64,000 nt of DNA from Fodinicola acaciae (GTDB lineage Bacteria; Actinomycetota; Actinomycetes; Mycobacteriales; HKI-0501): positions 1,553,235 through 1,617,234 of the forward strand of contig NZ_WOTN01000001.1 of NCBI RefSeq assembly GCF_010993745.1, given 5' to 3'. Below, piece after piece: positions 26,925 through 37,382 of this stretch. The notes beneath the pieces were generated by a model. It was given only the letters and a program-made list of their open reading frames with translations. It made no database searches and had not been told where the DNA came from. Within the stretch, counting starts at the first letter, position 1. Each line of letters starts with the position of its first letter. The translations under genes were made by a program, and so were the position numbers.

Positions 26925-28352
26925 TTAACCCGATTTGTCGGTGTTGCCTGCGCCACACTCCCGTTCGTACGTGGCAGGTTTGGGCCGTCCAGGGAAGAAA
27001 ATCGCCGGAACCAAAGCCACCACCGAGAGCCCGACGACCCACCAGAACGTCCACGCGTACGCGTTCACCGGTGCGACCTGGCTGAGCTGCGCCTGCAGCA
27101 CAACGGCGAGCAGCGCCGTGCCAAGCGATCCGCCGATCCGGTTCAGGACGTTGATCGCACTCGACGCACGGGACGCCTGGCGCTTCTCCACCGAGGAGTA
27201 CGCGGCGGCCATGTTCGGCCCCATCACGGCCCCGATCCCCAGGCCGCGGACCAGCAGCGACACGGTCAGCAGCCAACCGGCGGCGGCCGGCTGCGCGAAC
27301 GCGACCGTGCCGACCACGGCCAGTGCGATGCCGCTGGCGACGACGGCTCGCGGACCGTACCGGTCGGTCAGCCGGCCGGCCACGAACGCGCCGACCGCCG
27401 CGCCGACGGCCTGCGGTGTCACCAGCAGGCCGGCTTCGAGCACGCTCGCGTGCGCCACCTGTTGGAAGAACAGCGGCACCAACACCATCGAGCTGTAGAG
27501 CGACGCTCCGAGCAGCACGGACATCGCCGTCGCCGCACTGAACCCGCGACGCGCGAACAGCCGTACGTCGATGAGCGGCACGCCGCGCGTACGCATGGCA
27601 TGTCCGACGTACGCGACGACCAGGGCCAGTCCTCCGCCGGCGAGCCACCAGCCGATCGGCGACCCCTCACCGACCACGGTGAAGCCGTACACGGCCGCGG
27701 CCAGGCCCGGCGACAGCAACGCGAGGCCACGCCAGTCCAGCGGCGCACCCGTCATGGCCGTCTCCGCCGGCAGCAACCGAGCCGCGATCGGCAGCGTGAG
27801 CAGGCAGATCGGTACGTTCACGAAGAAGATCCACCGCCAGCTCAGCTGATCGACGAGCAGGCCGCCGACGACTGGTCCGACCGCCGGGCCGAAGGTGACC
27901 GGGATGGTCAGCAGGCTCATCAGCCGGCCGATCCGGTGTGGGCCGGCGGCTCTGGCCAGCAGCGCCTGGCCGACCGGGTTCATCAGGCCGCCGCCGATCG
28001 CCTGCAACACACGAAAGCCGATCAGCGCCGGCAGCGACCACGCGACGCCACACAGCGCGGAGCCGGCCATGAAGATCGCCACGGCCGAGATCCACACGGT
28101 CTTCGCACCGAACCGGTCACTCAGCCAGCCGGCCGCCGGGATCACCAACGCCATCGCCAGCAGATAGCCGGCCGAGACCCACTGCACCGAGCTCACGTCC
28201 GTGTGGAAGGAGCTGGTCAGCGAGTCGGTGGCCACGCCGACGCCGGTCGCGTCCAGGCTGGCCAGGATCGGCGCGGCCACCAGTACGGCGCCGATCCGCA
28301 GCAGCTGCGGATCCAGTCGCTCGGTTCTCGTTCCAGTAACAAGCATGAGCAT
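26925..28352 (-). CDS. MFS drug efflux transporter (DHA2, 14-TM type)
   Basis: 475-residue major facilitator of the drug:H+ antiporter-2 type. Motif A reads GWLSDRFGAKTVW and is repeated as GRLTDRYGPRAV in the second half; LDATGVGVATDSL near residue 35 matches the usual LD-x-T-x-V start, and RVLQAIGGGLMNPVGQALL is the motif B/C region. Numerous hydrophobic segments follow. It is transcribed divergently from a TetR regulator, with a palindrome just upstream of its start, so drug-induced derepression is likely. Confidence 0.92.
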   Translation of the reverse strand: MLMLVTGTRTERLDPQLLRIGAVLVAAPILASLDATGVGVATDSLTSSFHTDVSSVQWVSAGYLLAMALVIPAAGWLSDRFGAKTVWISAVAIFMAGSALCGVAWSLPALIGFRVLQAIGGGLMNPVGQALLARAAGPHRIGRLMSLLTIPVTFGPAVGPVVGGLLVDQLSWRWIFFVNVPICLLTLPIAARLLPAETAMTGAPLDWRGLALLSPGLAAAVYGFTVVGEGSPIGWWLAGGGLALVVAYVGHAMRTRGVPLIDVRLFARRGFSAATAMSVLLGASLYSSMVLVPLFFQQVAHASVLEAGLLVTPQAVGAAVGAFVAGRLTDRYGPRAVVASGIALAVVGTVAFAQPAAAGWLLTVSLLVRGLGIGAVMGPNMAAAYSSVEKRQASRASSAINVLNRIGGSLGTALLAVVLQAQLSQVAPVNAYAWTFWWVVGLSVVALVPAIFFPGRPKPATYERECGAGNTDKSG

Positions 28353-28356
28353 AAAA

Positions 28357-28371
28357 TTAGGTCGGACCTAA
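28357..28371. promoter_or_regulatory. TetR-type operator between MFS pump and TetR gene
   Basis: TTAGGTCGGACCTAA has perfect 7-bp arms around one central base. It begins five bases upstream of the MFS start codon (28352) and 40 bp upstream of the TetR start, in the only intergenic region they share. This is the expected place for autoregulatory and pump-repressing binding by the TetR protein. Confidence 0.7.
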
Positions 28372-28410
28372 CAATGTGTCAACCCCATATTTGGCGTTAG
28401 ACTGGCGAGC

Positions 28411-29010
28411 GTGAGCGAAGAGGGGTTGCGAGAGCTCAAGAAGCGGCAGACGCGCGACACCATCAGCGCGGCGGCGACCGAGCTGTTCCTGGAGCGCGGA
28501 TACGACAACGTGACCATCGCCGACATCGCGGCGGCAGCGCAGGTGGCCAAGATGACCGTCACCAACTACTTCCCGCGCAAGGAGGACCTGCTCCTCGACC
28601 AGTACGAGGAGCTCATCGACGCGGTCGTCGCGCCGGTGCGTGCGCGCAAACCCGACGAGTCACTGGTCGACGCGTCCCGACGCGCGTACCTGCAACGCCT
28701 GGACCGCCGCGACGCCACGCTCGGCATCAGCGGGCCGAGGTGGGTCGCGACGCTCTTCGGCAGCGCGGGCCTGCGCTCGCGGCTGCGCGAGATCTACGAA
28801 CAGGCCGAGCAGGCCGTCGCCGCCGAGCTCGGCGATCCACCGGACATCCGCGACCGGCTGGTCGCCGCACAGCTCACCGCCGCGCACCGCCTGCTGCTGG
28901 ACGTCGCGTTGCGTGCCAGCCTGGCCGAGCAGCCGCCGGACCAGATCCTCGCCGAGTTGCGCCGCCAGGCCAACGAGGTTTTTACCGCGCTGGAACCAAT
29001 CGCGCGGTAA
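28411..29010 (+). CDS. TetR/AcrR family transcriptional regulator
   Basis: 199-residue repressor. The N-terminal helix-turn-helix is typical (RDTISAAATELFLERGYDNVTIADIAAAAQVAKMTVTNYFPRKEDLLLD), and the C-terminal ligand-binding part includes an MftR-like helix bundle. It is divergent from the MFS efflux gene and almost certainly controls it through the palindrome at 28357-28371. The 3' end overlaps the convergent methyltransferase gene by 29 bp. Confidence 0.92.
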   Translation: MSEEGLRELKKRQTRDTISAAATELFLERGYDNVTIADIAAAAQVAKMTVTNYFPRKEDLLLDQYEELIDAVVAPVRARKPDESLVDASRRAYLQRLDRRDATLGISGPRWVATLFGSAGLRSRLREIYEQAEQAVAAELGDPPDIRDRLVAAQLTAAHRLLLDVALRASLAEQPPDQILAELRRQANEVFTALEPIAR

Positions 29011-29836
29011 CGAACTGCGGCGCGCCGGCGCCGGACTCGGCGAACATCGGCGACGGCGCGCGGCCGTAGTCGGCGCCGAGCCGGATCGGATCGTCGATCC
29101 GCGCATCCCAGCCATGCTGGCCGAGCCAGCGGTCCGCGGCCATTCCGACGCCGCCTTTCCAGAGCTCGCGGAACCACTCCGTCACCTGCGGCTCGACCTC
29201 GTCCAGCTCCGGCACCTGGCCCGGCTCGGCATCCAGATATTCCACCGACAGCTGACTTTCCGGCGCCGACAGCTCGGTGATGCCGGCGATCAGCCGGTCG
29301 TTGTCGGCCACGCTCAGATAGGGCAGCAGGCCTTCGGCGAGCCACGCCGTCGGCGTACCGGGATCAAACCCCGCGGCGCGCAACGCGGCCGGCCAGTCCT
29401 CGCGAAGATCGGTCGGCACGACAACGCGTTCGCACCGCGGCCGCACGCCGGCGCGCTCGACGATCTGCTCCTTGAACCGCAGCGCCTGCGGCATGTCCAG
29501 CTCGAAAACGCGCACATCGGCCGGCCAGTCCAACCGGAACGCGCGCGCGTCGAACCCGGCCGCGACCAGCACGGCCTGCCGGCAGCCGGCCGCCAACAGA
29601 TAGTCGTCGAAGTATTTGGTGCGTACGCTCACGTAGTCGCCCATCAGCTCCCGCATGAGCTGCCACAGGTCCGCTTCGCCTTGCCCTGCGGCGAAAGGCG
29701 CGTGCTCGCCGCCGGCCGCGATGACAGCCGCGGCCAGCGGGTCGTGGAAAAGCGGATCCGGCCGGTCGTCCTCGGCCGCGCGCGCCATCGCCACCCCGAG
29801 CGCCGTCCAGCTGACATCCGCCATTTCCACGGCCAT
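28982..29836 (-). CDS. SAM-dependent methyltransferase, TIGR00027/LCM family
   Basis: 284-residue O-methyltransferase of the leucine carboxyl methyltransferase-like group common in actinomycetes. Recognisable features are WTALGVAMARAAEDDRPDPLFHDPLAAAVI at the N-terminus, RTKYFDDYLLAAGCRQAVLVAAGFDARAFRL (SAM motif), VFELDMPQ and WLAEGLLPYL. The substrate is unknown. GCGAGG lies eight bases before ATG 29836. Confidence 0.88.
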   Translation of the reverse strand: MAVEMADVSWTALGVAMARAAEDDRPDPLFHDPLAAAVIAAGGEHAPFAAGQGEADLWQLMRELMGDYVSVRTKYFDDYLLAAGCRQAVLVAAGFDARAFRLDWPADVRVFELDMPQALRFKEQIVERAGVRPRCERVVVPTDLREDWPAALRAAGFDPGTPTAWLAEGLLPYLSVADNDRLIAGITELSAPESQLSVEYLDAEPGQVPELDEVEPQVTEWFRELWKGGVGMAADRWLGQHGWDARIDDPIRLGADYGRAPSPMFAESGAGAPQFVTARLVPAR

Positions 29837-29940
29837 CGGAGCCTCGCTTTGTCCGGAAAAGTTGGTATGGCTAACAGATCCACCCTAACTACCGGTTTGC
29901 GGCGATGGCAATGTGATCAATCAGCTGTTGCGGACAAAGC

Positions 29941-29970
29941 GAAACCCCCTACAAAAGCAGGGGGTTTCGG
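29941..29970 (-). terminator. Rho-independent-type terminator after the amine oxidase gene
   Basis: CGAAACCCCCT (29941-29951) and AGGGGGTTTCG (29960-29970) form a perfect 11-bp stem with an 8-base loop, 9 bp after the copper amine oxidase stop. The flank on the minus strand continues CTTTG, a weak U-tract. Confidence 0.75.
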
Positions 29971-29979
29971 CTTCGTTGC

Positions 29980-31866
29980 TCAGTGGCAGTGGCTGCCGGT
30001 GCTCGGCGGCACGTCGAGGGTCGGGTTGCGGTCGAAGAAGCCGACCGGCTTCAGCGTGAAGCCGGCGTAGTCGACCGGCATGACCGGCCAGTCCTCCGGT
30101 CGCGGCAGATGGGTGAGGCCGAAGGTGTGCCACAGCACCACATCCGCGCCGTCAACGGACCGGTCCGCCGCCGTCCAGGTCGGCAGGCCGGCGCCGCCGG
30201 CGTGCTGGTTGACGAAGTCGCCGGCCGAATAGCGCTCCGCCGGGTCGTACGCGGTCACCCAGAGATGCCTGGTCGCGAACGCCGCTCGCTGGTGGATCGA
30301 CGACGACTCGTCGGCCAGCAAGGTCGGCAGGCCCTCGGAATAGAGCGCATAGCCGACCGGCCGGCCGAACCGGTTGGTCACCTCCGGGTTGACGATGTGC
30401 CAGGTCCGCGCCTTGCTCCTGTCGCCGAGCCGCTGCGCGTCGGACTCGCGGGCCAGCCGCGTACGCGCCTCGGTGAAGGCGTTGCCGTACGGGTTGTCGG
30501 CGCCCACCGGCACCGCCACCACGTCGACCTCGTCGACCGCGTTGGTCAGGCCGTCCACCATCATGTCCAGCCGCGCCGAGAAAAGGTGCTGGTGGAACGG
30601 CGCGCCCAGACCCGGCGCGACCTCGGTGGCGTACGCGTGCCCGTCGCCGGGATAGGCGGACGTGAACGGCACGCCGGTCGCCTTGGCCTCGCACTGGATG
30701 GTGCCGTCGAGGTAGAGATACCAGTAAAAACCGTAGTCGTAGTTGCCGACCGTGGTGAAGAACGAGATCACCATCCGGCGCTGGCGGCGAGTTTCCTTGG
30801 CGCCGGTGAAAAGATCGGTGTGCTTCCACAGCACGCCGAAATCCTCCTCGTGCATGCAGATCGCGTTGGCCAGCGTCTGCGGCTCACCGAAGTCGTCGGC
30901 GATCACCGCGTCCTCGTAATGAATCTCGCCGAGACAGTCACAGCCGAGCTCGAGCGCGTTGGCGTAGCGGCCAAACATGTATTCGCCGGCGTCGAAGTAG
31001 TTTTGCCAGAACCGCACCGGCGACGGGTCCGCGTACGGCACCACCATCTCGGCGATCGAGGCGCGATAGACCACCGGCCGGCCGTCGAAGGAGATCTGGT
31101 GCAGCGTCAGGCCTTCACGTTCGTTGAAGCCAAAACGCAGCCGCCACTTCTCCCACTCGACGACGTCGCCGTCGACGCTGAAGCTGGGGCCGTCCGGCTG
31201 CGTGATCTCGATCGGCTTGAGGGTCGTACGCCGCGGACCGACCTGCTCCGGATCGTCGTAGTTGCCTGGCTCGGCCGGCACCGGGTGCACCTGGTGGTCG
31301 ATCACCTGCGTGACGACCCGCCTGGTCATGTCGACGTAGGCGGAGAGGCCGTCCACCGGATGCGCCCAGGGGTGGTCTTTTTCGTGCTCCTGATGGAAAC
31401 CGATGGTCCGCAGCAGCCGCCGGCCGGGCTCGTCGGGGATGTCGAACACGCCGGCCGACAGCGGCACGGCGCGTACCGTCGACGGCTCCAGGCCGCGCTT
31501 GGCCAGCGCGTCGACCCAGCGCTGATCGGCCGCCACGATCTCCTCGACGATCTCGAACTCGCTGTCGATGATCGGCAGCTGGCCGGTCTTCTCGGTGTCC
31601 AGCAGCGTCTCGCTGTCCACAGTGGACCGGGTCACCGAGACGACGACGTCACGCGACTCGCCGGTGGCCAGGTTGAGCAGCAGCACGCGGAACCGCCGGT
31701 CCACCGCTCCGCCGTCGTAGGCCAGCACCTCGGCCTTGGCCGGCTCCTCCGGACCGCAGAACGCATAGCGTACGGTCTCGCCGAGCAGACCGGCCTCGGT
31801 CAGCACGGCCTTCACCTGGCGGATCTCGCCCTCGGTCACCCGGTCGAGCGGATGGCTCACCGTCAT
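29980..31866 (-). CDS. copper-containing primary-amine oxidase (topaquinone)
   Basis: 628-residue copper amine oxidase converting primary amines, O2 and water to aldehydes, ammonia and H2O2. The self-processed topaquinone tyrosine is in [16 protein letters not shown]; copper ligands are the HxH of [11 protein letters not shown] and a late histidine in [15 protein letters not shown] chose ATG 31866 (MTVSHPL) with AGGGGAG upstream rather than an in-frame start farther out. No signal peptide is visible, as in cytosolic actinobacterial tyramine/histamine oxidases. Divergent permease and IclR genes suggest an amine uptake and oxidation module. Confidence 0.93.
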   Translation of the reverse strand: MTVSHPLDRVTEGEIRQVKAVLTEAGLLGETVRYAFCGPEEPAKAEVLAYDGGAVDRRFRVLLLNLATGESRDVVVSVTRSTVDSETLLDTEKTGQLPIIDSEFEIVEEIVAADQRWVDALAKRGLEPSTVRAVPLSAGVFDIPDEPGRRLLRTIGFHQEHEKDHPWAHPVDGLSAYVDMTRRVVTQVIDHQVHPVPAEPGNYDDPEQVGPRRTTLKPIEITQPDGPSFSVDGDVVEWEKWRLRFGFNEREGLTLHQISFDGRPVVYRASIAEMVVPYADPSPVRFWQNYFDAGEYMFGRYANALELGCDCLGEIHYEDAVIADDFGEPQTLANAICMHEEDFGVLWKHTDLFTGAKETRRQRRMVISFFTTVGNYDYGFYWYLYLDGTIQCEAKATGVPFTSAYPGDGHAYATEVAPGLGAPFHQHLFSARLDMMVDGLTNAVDEVDVVAVPVGADNPYGNAFTEARTRLARESDAQRLGDRSKARTWHIVNPEVTNRFGRPVGYALYSEGLPTLLADESSSIHQRAAFATRHLWVTAYDPAERYSAGDFVNQHAGGAGLPTWTAADRSVDGADVVLWHTFGLTHLPRPEDWPVMPVDYAGFTLKPVGFFDRNPTLDVPPSTGSHCH

Positions 31867-31879
31867 CTCATGCTCCCCT

Positions 31880-32098
31880 TCACGCCGTTTTGGCCAGACT
31901 AGGCTTTTGGATGTCGGCACGGAACAGTTCCCGGCGGACACCGAAGCCGAAGAACGCCAGCGGCACCAAACCGAGCGCGGTGGCCAGAATCGGCGACCCG
32001 CCAGTGAGGGTGCCGAAGTAGGGGATCGTCAGCAAAACCGCGCAGCCCCGAGCGAGCCAGACAGCTTCAGGGTGGCCGCTGGCCGTACGAGCGGTCAA
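31880..32098 (-). CDS. small two-helix membrane protein or fragment, 72 aa
   Basis: A TTG at 32098 can start a frame of 72 residues reading [14 protein letters not shown]..., with two hydrophobic stretches ([14 protein letters not shown] and [20 protein letters not shown]) and a basic tail, ending 13 bp before the amine oxidase start. Its codon use looks coding. It could be a short membrane partner of the permease, or the surviving C-terminus of a longer protein. The rest of the 347-bp intergenic region (31867-32213) shows only the promoter area for the permease. Confidence 0.4.
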   Translation of the reverse strand: MTARTASGHPEAVWLARGCAVLLTIPYFGTLTGGSPILATALGLVPLAFFGFGVRRELFRADIQKPSLAKTA

Positions 32099-32213
32099 AC
32101 TCCGGAGCCGGCTGCCGGGAAGTTGGCAAGTGGCATTCTCATAACCCGGGAATCTTCCGCTGTCCCGAGTCCGACGCGCTACCTTCTTTCCGCACGAAAC
32201 GGAAGGAACGCCA

Positions 32214-33632
32214 GTGGTGGACCTGCAACTGCGCCGCCAGTCTCCGGTGGCCGGCCTGGACCGGCGGCGGCTCGGTCCGGCACAGGTGATCGCGCAGTCG
32301 GTGTCGGCGGTCGCGCCGTCGGCGGCGATGGCGACCAGTCCGGCGATCGCGGCCGCGACCGCCGGCTCCGGGGTGACCTGGTCTTTCGTTGTGGCGACCG
32401 GGATCGCGCTGGTGATCGGCCGGTGCATCGGCTATTTCACCAGGCGGATGGCGGCCGCCGGCTCGCTCTACAGCCTGACCGCCAAAGGCCTCGGACCGAC
32501 GGCGGCTTTCGCGTCCGGCTGCGCGCTGCTGGTCGGCTATGGCGTACTGGCCATGGGGATGCTGACCGGATGTGGCCTGTACCTCGGAGATCTGTTGTCG
32601 CGGCTGGGCATTCCGGTCAACACCGTGGTCGCGGCGACCGCCGTGCTCGTCCTTGGCGCGCTCGCGACCGCCTGTACGCTGCGCGGCGTACGACTTTCCG
32701 CGCAGGTCGTGCTGATCGTGGAGGCCATGTCGATCGCGTTGATGCTGACGATCTTCGCCATCCTGCTGGTCCGCAGCGGTCGACACCTGGACATCCGGCC
32801 ATTTTCGTTGCCGCTTGGCGATCTCGGCGTGGTCGCGGCCGGCGTGCTGCCGGCTTTGGGGGCGTTGGTGGGATTCGAGGCGTCCGCGGCACTCGGCGTC
32901 GAAGCGCGCCGTCCGTATCTGACCATCCCGCGCGCGGTGCAGTGGACGGCGGCGCTCTCCGGCGTTTTGTTCGTGCTCGCCTCGTACACGCAGGTCGTCG
33001 GGCTCGGTCGCGGCCTGGCCAACCAGGGCAGCCCGATGACCGAGCTGATCCGGTCGCCGTGGCTGTCGGTCGCTCTCGACTTCGGCATCGCGGCGTCGTT
33101 TTTCGCGTGTACGCTGGCAACGCTGACCGCGCTGTCGCGCGTACTCTTCTCCATGGGCCGCGACGAGATCGCGCCACGCTGGTTCGGCGCGACGCATCCG
33201 CGGCACCGTACGCCGCATCTCGCCATTTTCGTGGCGGTGCCGGTCGTCACCGCGGTTCCCTTTGTTTTCCTGGTTTTCGGGGCTGGTGGACCGATGTTGC
33301 TGTTGAGTTTCGTCAATGTCGCGGTGACCGGCTATCTCGTGTCGTATTTACTGATCTGCGCGTCCGCGCCGGTGTTCTTACGGCGTATCGGCGAGCTGAC
33401 CGTCGGCCCGGTGCTCGCCGCCGCTGTGGTCGGACCGGTGCTTTTGGCGGTGTTGGTGGCATTCCTGGTCACCGCCTGGCGCGGACCGTACCCGTACGTC
33501 TTCGGACTCCTGTCGGCCGCCGGTCTGCTCTGGCATGGCTGGCTGCGCTGGCGGCGGCCGGCCGTCATCGCCGGCATTGGCGTCTATGACGAGACGTCGG
33601 CCGAAGACGTGCTCGGCGGTGCGTCCCGATGA
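32214..33632 (+). CDS. APC-family amino acid/amine permease
   Basis: 472-residue transporter with about 12 hydrophobic segments. The N-terminal half shows the APC signature (AQSVSAVAPSAAMATSPAIAAATAGSG and VVATGIALVIG), with FEASAALGVEARRPYLTIPRAV near residue 225, a glutamate in helix 6 typical of the family. It is divergent from the copper amine oxidase and overlaps the IclR gene by ATGA, so it probably imports an amine or amino acid for oxidation. GTG 32214 was taken as start; GGAACG lies upstream. Confidence 0.88.
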   Translation: MVDLQLRRQSPVAGLDRRRLGPAQVIAQSVSAVAPSAAMATSPAIAAATAGSGVTWSFVVATGIALVIGRCIGYFTRRMAAAGSLYSLTAKGLGPTAAFASGCALLVGYGVLAMGMLTGCGLYLGDLLSRLGIPVNTVVAATAVLVLGALATACTLRGVRLSAQVVLIVEAMSIALMLTIFAILLVRSGRHLDIRPFSLPLGDLGVVAAGVLPALGALVGFEASAALGVEARRPYLTIPRAVQWTAALSGVLFVLASYTQVVGLGRGLANQGSPMTELIRSPWLSVALDFGIAASFFACTLATLTALSRVLFSMGRDEIAPRWFGATHPRHRTPHLAIFVAVPVVTAVPFVFLVFGAGGPMLLLSFVNVAVTGYLVSYLLICASAPVFLRRIGELTVGPVLAAAVVGPVLLAVLVAFLVTAWRGPYPYVFGLLSAAGLLWHGWLRWRRPAVIAGIGVYDETSAEDVLGGASR

Positions 33633-34375
33633 CCGACCCGAGTCCGCTGCCTGGCCGGCAGCCGCGCGCCATCCGCAACGCGTTGGCAATCCTGGAAGAA
33701 GTGGTCGCCGCCGGTCCCGGCGTGACCGCCAAGGAGATCTCCGCCGCGCTCAAGTTGCCGCCGGCGACGACCTACCGGCTGCTGAACCTGTTGGTGGGCG
33801 AGGAATACCTGGTCCGGCTGCCGGACCTGCGCGGCTTCGCCCTGGGACGGCGCGCCGCTCGGCTCTCACTGCCGCTCAGCACGCGTCCGCCGGCCGCCGC
33901 ACGCGCGATTGTCGAGCATCTGCGCGGAAACGTACGGTGGGGTGTGCACCTGGCGTCGTTTTCCTCCGGCCGCCTGGTGCTGATCGACGCCGACCGCGAC
34001 CACCCGCCGACCGACGAGGCCGTGCTGGCGCGCTATCCGTACGCGTGCGCGCTCGGCAAGCTGCTGCTGGCCGAGCAGCCGGACTGGCGCGCGATGGTCC
34101 GCGAGCTGCGCGGCTTCACCAACCACACCGTCGTCGGACGCGCCGAGCTCGACACCAACCTCCGCGAGGTGGCCTCGACCGGCGTCGCGCGGCAGTGCGG
34201 CGAGCTGCGCACCGACCGCGGCTGCCTGGCCGTACCCATCCGCGACCATGACACCGGCGCCCTCGTCGCCGGCCTCGCCGTCAGCGGTCCCCCGGACCGC
34301 ATCGCCGAACCGAACACCGAGATGGTCGCGCTCCTGCGCAAACACGCCAACCGCCTCGCGCCACTTCTTTCGTGA
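33629..34375 (+). CDS. IclR family transcriptional regulator
   Basis: 248-residue regulator: N-terminal winged helix (ALAILEEVVAAGPGVTAKEISAALKLPPATTYRLLNLLV, residues 15-55) and C-terminal IclR effector-binding domain (ARYPYACALGKLLLA, GCLAVPIRDHDTGALVAGLAVSG). It is translationally coupled to the permease gene and presumably controls the permease and the divergent amine oxidase in response to an amine or its oxidation product. Confidence 0.92.
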   Translation: MTDPSPLPGRQPRAIRNALAILEEVVAAGPGVTAKEISAALKLPPATTYRLLNLLVGEEYLVRLPDLRGFALGRRAARLSLPLSTRPPAAARAIVEHLRGNVRWGVHLASFSSGRLVLIDADRDHPPTDEAVLARYPYACALGKLLLAEQPDWRAMVRELRGFTNHTVVGRAELDTNLREVASTGVARQCGELRTDRGCLAVPIRDHDTGALVAGLAVSGPPDRIAEPNTEMVALLRKHANRLAPLLS

Positions 34376-34629
34376 CCGCCTTTCCAACGTTGCAACCTGG
34401 CCGGGTTTCCACGTATGTAACGAAAGTGACCGCTCCACCGGCGTGTCCCGATCGCCTTCGTTACCTATGCGAGACGCGACCATCCGCTGGCGAGCGGCCG
34501 TGAGCTGGAGTTGCTCCGGGTGAATCGGGCGGGGCCACATCCGGACATCCGGTGAGGGAAGCCTGAGCTGCCGGCTGGTGCCGTGGGCTGCTAGACATCA
34601 AGGTGCGACGACCAAGTTGGAGGCGCTGG

Positions 34630-36921
34630 GTGAGCATTCTCGGTACACGGGTGGTCCGCACCGAAGATCCGCTGTTTCTGACCCGAGGAGCGACGTACAC
34701 CGACGATCTCGTCGACGAACGACTCCGCGGTGCCGCGTACGTGACGTTTGTGCGGTCGCCGATCGCACACGGCCGGATCACGTCGATCGACACGAGCGCG
34801 GCCGCGGGGGCGCCGGGAGTCGTGGCGGTCTTCACGGCGGCCGACACCGAAGGCGACGGTGGCCTGTCCCCGTTGCCGCCGCCGCTGCCGATGTTCACCA
34901 AGGGCATGGACCGGCCGCCATTCGCGAAGGACACCGTACGGTTCGTCGGTGACATCATCGCGGCGATCGTGACCGAGGACCGTTATCAAGGCGAGGATGC
35001 CGCCGAGCTGGTCGATGTCGACATCGATCCGTTGCCGGCGGTCGTCGATCCGCGTAAGGCGCTCGACGACGAGGTGCTGCTGTTTCCTGAGGCCGGCACC
35101 AACACGATCTTCACCATCCCCGGCGAATTCGACGACAGCGTGTTCGACGACTGCGACGTCGTCGTGACGCGCGAGATCGTCAACCAGCGGCTGGCGGCAG
35201 CTCCGATGGAGGTACGCGCGTCGGCGGCGGTGTGGGGTGAGGACGGCCGGCTGACCACCTGGATTTCCAACCAGGCGGCGCAGATGGCCAAGGCCGCACT
35301 GGTCGCCGCGCTCGCCGTCGACGCCGACAAGGTGCGGGTGATCACGCCCGACACCGGCGGCGGTTTCGGCGCGAAGATCGGCGCCGACCTGGAAGTGTGC
35401 CTGGTTGCCTGGATAGCCGGGAAAATCGGCCGCCCGCTGCGCTGGGTCGAGACGCGCTCGGAAAACCTGGTCGGCATGACGCACGGCCGCGACCAGGTGC
35501 AGACGATCAAGATCGGCGGCAACCGCGACGGCAAGGTGCTCGCCTATCGCCTCGACGTGATCCAGGACTCGGGCGCCTATCCGCTTTTCGGCGCCTTGCT
35601 GCCGGCGTTGACGTTCTCGATGGCGACCGGTGTGTACGCCATCGACCGGTTGCAGTTCCGTTCTCGCAGCGTCGCCACCAACAAGACCAGCGTCGCCGCC
35701 TACCGCGGCGCCGGACGGCCGGAGGCGGCCGCCGCCATCGAGCGCGCGATGGATCTTTTCGCCGCCGAGATCGGAATGGACCCGGTCGAGGTGCGGCACC
35801 GGAACCTGCTGCCGCCGGAAGTCTTTCCGTACAAGACAAAAGGCGGCTCGCTCTACGACAGCGGCGATTACGCCGCGGCGCTGAAGATGGTCACCGACGA
35901 GGTCGACTATCCGAAACTTCGCCAGGAACAGGCGGAAAGACGCGCACGCGGCGACGTCGTCCAGCTCGGCATCGGCGTGTCCGTGTATGTCGAGGTCACC
36001 GGCGGTGGCGACGAATCGGGAGCACCGAAGGAAAACGCGACCGTCGAGGTGCATCCGGACGGCACGGTCACCGTGCTCACCGGCACGTCGCCGCACGGCC
36101 AGGGCCATCAGACCGCGTGGTCGATGCTGGTCAGCGACCAGCTCGGCATCCCGCTCGACCGGATCACGGTGAAATACGGCGACACCGACCTGATCCCCGA
36201 AGGCGGCGGCACGATGGGGTCGCGCAGCCTGCAGCAAGGCGGCGTCGCCGTACACGAGGCGACAACCGAGCTCGTCCAGATCGCCAAAGCACGTGCGGCC
36301 GAGTTGCTTGAGGCCAACGTGGACGATCTCGTCGTCGACACCGATCGCGCGGCGATCACGGTGGCCGGTGTGCCGACCACGGCGATCACGTTCGCTCAGT
36401 TGGCGGAGAAGGAAAAGCTGTCCGTACGAAAGGTTTTCACCGCGCCAGGAGCGACCTTCCCGTTCGGCGCGCACATCGCGATCGTCGAGGTCGACACCGA
36501 GTCCGGAAAAGCCGAGCTGCGCCGGATCGTGACCGTCGACGACGCCGGCACCATTCTCAACCCGCTGCTGTTCGACGGCCAGCGACACGGTGGCATCGCG
36601 CAAGGCGTCGCGCAGGCGTTGTACGAGGAAGTGCTTTACGACGACGACGGCAACCCGCTCACGTCGACCTTCGCCGCTTACCCGTTCCTGTCCGCGACCG
36701 AGGTCCCCAGCTTCGACCTGCTCCGGATGCAGACGCCGACGCCGTACAATCCGTTGGGCGCCAAGGGAATCGGTGAGGCCGGCACGATCGGCGCCACTCC
36801 CGCGGTGCAAAACGCGGTGGTCGACGCGGTTTCTCATCTGGGCGTACGGCACATCGAGATGCCGACCACTCCGGAGCGAGTGTGGACAGCCATTCAGGAC
36901 GCGACCGGAGGACAGGCATGA
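34630..36921 (+). CDS. molybdenum hydroxylase large subunit (CoxL-like, form II)
   Basis: 763-residue molybdopterin-binding subunit of the xanthine oxidase family. It starts with the a/b hammerhead domain ([23 protein letters not shown]); the Mo-cofactor domain includes GGGFGAKIG, the active-site loop [21 protein letters not shown] and, at the end, [17 protein letters not shown] with the catalytic glutamate. AYRGAGR is the form II signature; true CO dehydrogenase (form I) has AYxCSFR, so CO is not a likely substrate. GTG 34630 follows GGAGG by eight bases. First of three overlapping genes. Confidence 0.93.
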   Translation: MSILGTRVVRTEDPLFLTRGATYTDDLVDERLRGAAYVTFVRSPIAHGRITSIDTSAAAGAPGVVAVFTAADTEGDGGLSPLPPPLPMFTKGMDRPPFAKDTVRFVGDIIAAIVTEDRYQGEDAAELVDVDIDPLPAVVDPRKALDDEVLLFPEAGTNTIFTIPGEFDDSVFDDCDVVVTREIVNQRLAAAPMEVRASAAVWGEDGRLTTWISNQAAQMAKAALVAALAVDADKVRVITPDTGGGFGAKIGADLEVCLVAWIAGKIGRPLRWVETRSENLVGMTHGRDQVQTIKIGGNRDGKVLAYRLDVIQDSGAYPLFGALLPALTFSMATGVYAIDRLQFRSRSVATNKTSVAAYRGAGRPEAAAAIERAMDLFAAEIGMDPVEVRHRNLLPPEVFPYKTKGGSLYDSGDYAAALKMVTDEVDYPKLRQEQAERRARGDVVQLGIGVSVYVEVTGGGDESGAPKENATVEVHPDGTVTVLTGTSPHGQGHQTAWSMLVSDQLGIPLDRITVKYGDTDLIPEGGGTMGSRSLQQGGVAVHEATTELVQIAKARAAELLEANVDDLVVDTDRAAITVAGVPTTAITFAQLAEKEKLSVRKVFTAPGATFPFGAHIAIVEVDTESGKAELRRIVTVDDAGTILNPLLFDGQRHGGIAQGVAQALYEEVLYDDDGNPLTSTFAAYPFLSATEVPSFDLLRMQTPTPYNPLGAKGIGEAGTIGATPAVQNAVVDAVSHLGVRHIEMPTTPERVWTAIQDATGGQA

Positions 36922-37382
36922 AGGTCGAGATCGCGGTCAACGGCGAGAAAACCACCGACGACGTCGAGCCACGGCTTTTACTCGCACATTATCTGCGCGA
37001 GGTTCGCGGCCTCAAAGCCACCAACATCGGTTGCGACACCTCCTCGTGCGGCGCCTGTACGGTGCTGGTCGACGGTGAGTCGGTGAAGTCGTGCACCGTG
37101 CTGGCAGTCCAGGCCGACGGCCGGCAGGTGTCCACTGTGGAGGGTCTGGCCGGCGACGACGGCCTGCATCCGGTGCAGCGCGCGTTCCAGCAGGAGCACG
37201 CGTTGCAGTGCGGATTCTGCACCCCCGGCATGGTGATGGCCTCGGTCGGCCTGCTGTCGGAGAATCCGCATCCGACCGAGCAGGAGATCCGCGAGGGGCT
37301 GGAAGGAAACTTCTGCCGGTGCACCGGCTATCACAACATCGTACGAGCCGTGCGGCGTGCCGCCGAAGGAGCTGACGCATGA
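36918..37382 (+). CDS. molybdenum hydroxylase [2Fe-2S] subunit (CoxS-like)
   Basis: 154-residue small subunit carrying two [2Fe-2S] clusters that pass electrons from the Mo centre to FAD. The plant-type ferredoxin cluster cysteines are in [16 protein letters not shown]...C, and the second cluster in [10 protein letters not shown]...[11 protein letters not shown]. Length is normal. ATG 36918 overlaps the large-subunit stop (ATGA), and its own stop overlaps the FAD-subunit start. Confidence 0.95.
   Translation: MKVEIAVNGEKTTDDVEPRLLLAHYLREVRGLKATNIGCDTSSCGACTVLVDGESVKSCTVLAVQADGRQVSTVEGLAGDDGLHPVQRAFQQEHALQCGFCTPGMVMASVGLLSENPHPTEQEIREGLEGNFCRCTGYHNIVRAVRRAAEGADA

Noticed and set aside
34376-34629. 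Gene in the 254-bp gap before the CoxL-like gene
   Set aside because: No frame with a start, binding site and plausible protein; it is treated as the promoter region of the molybdenum hydroxylase operon.
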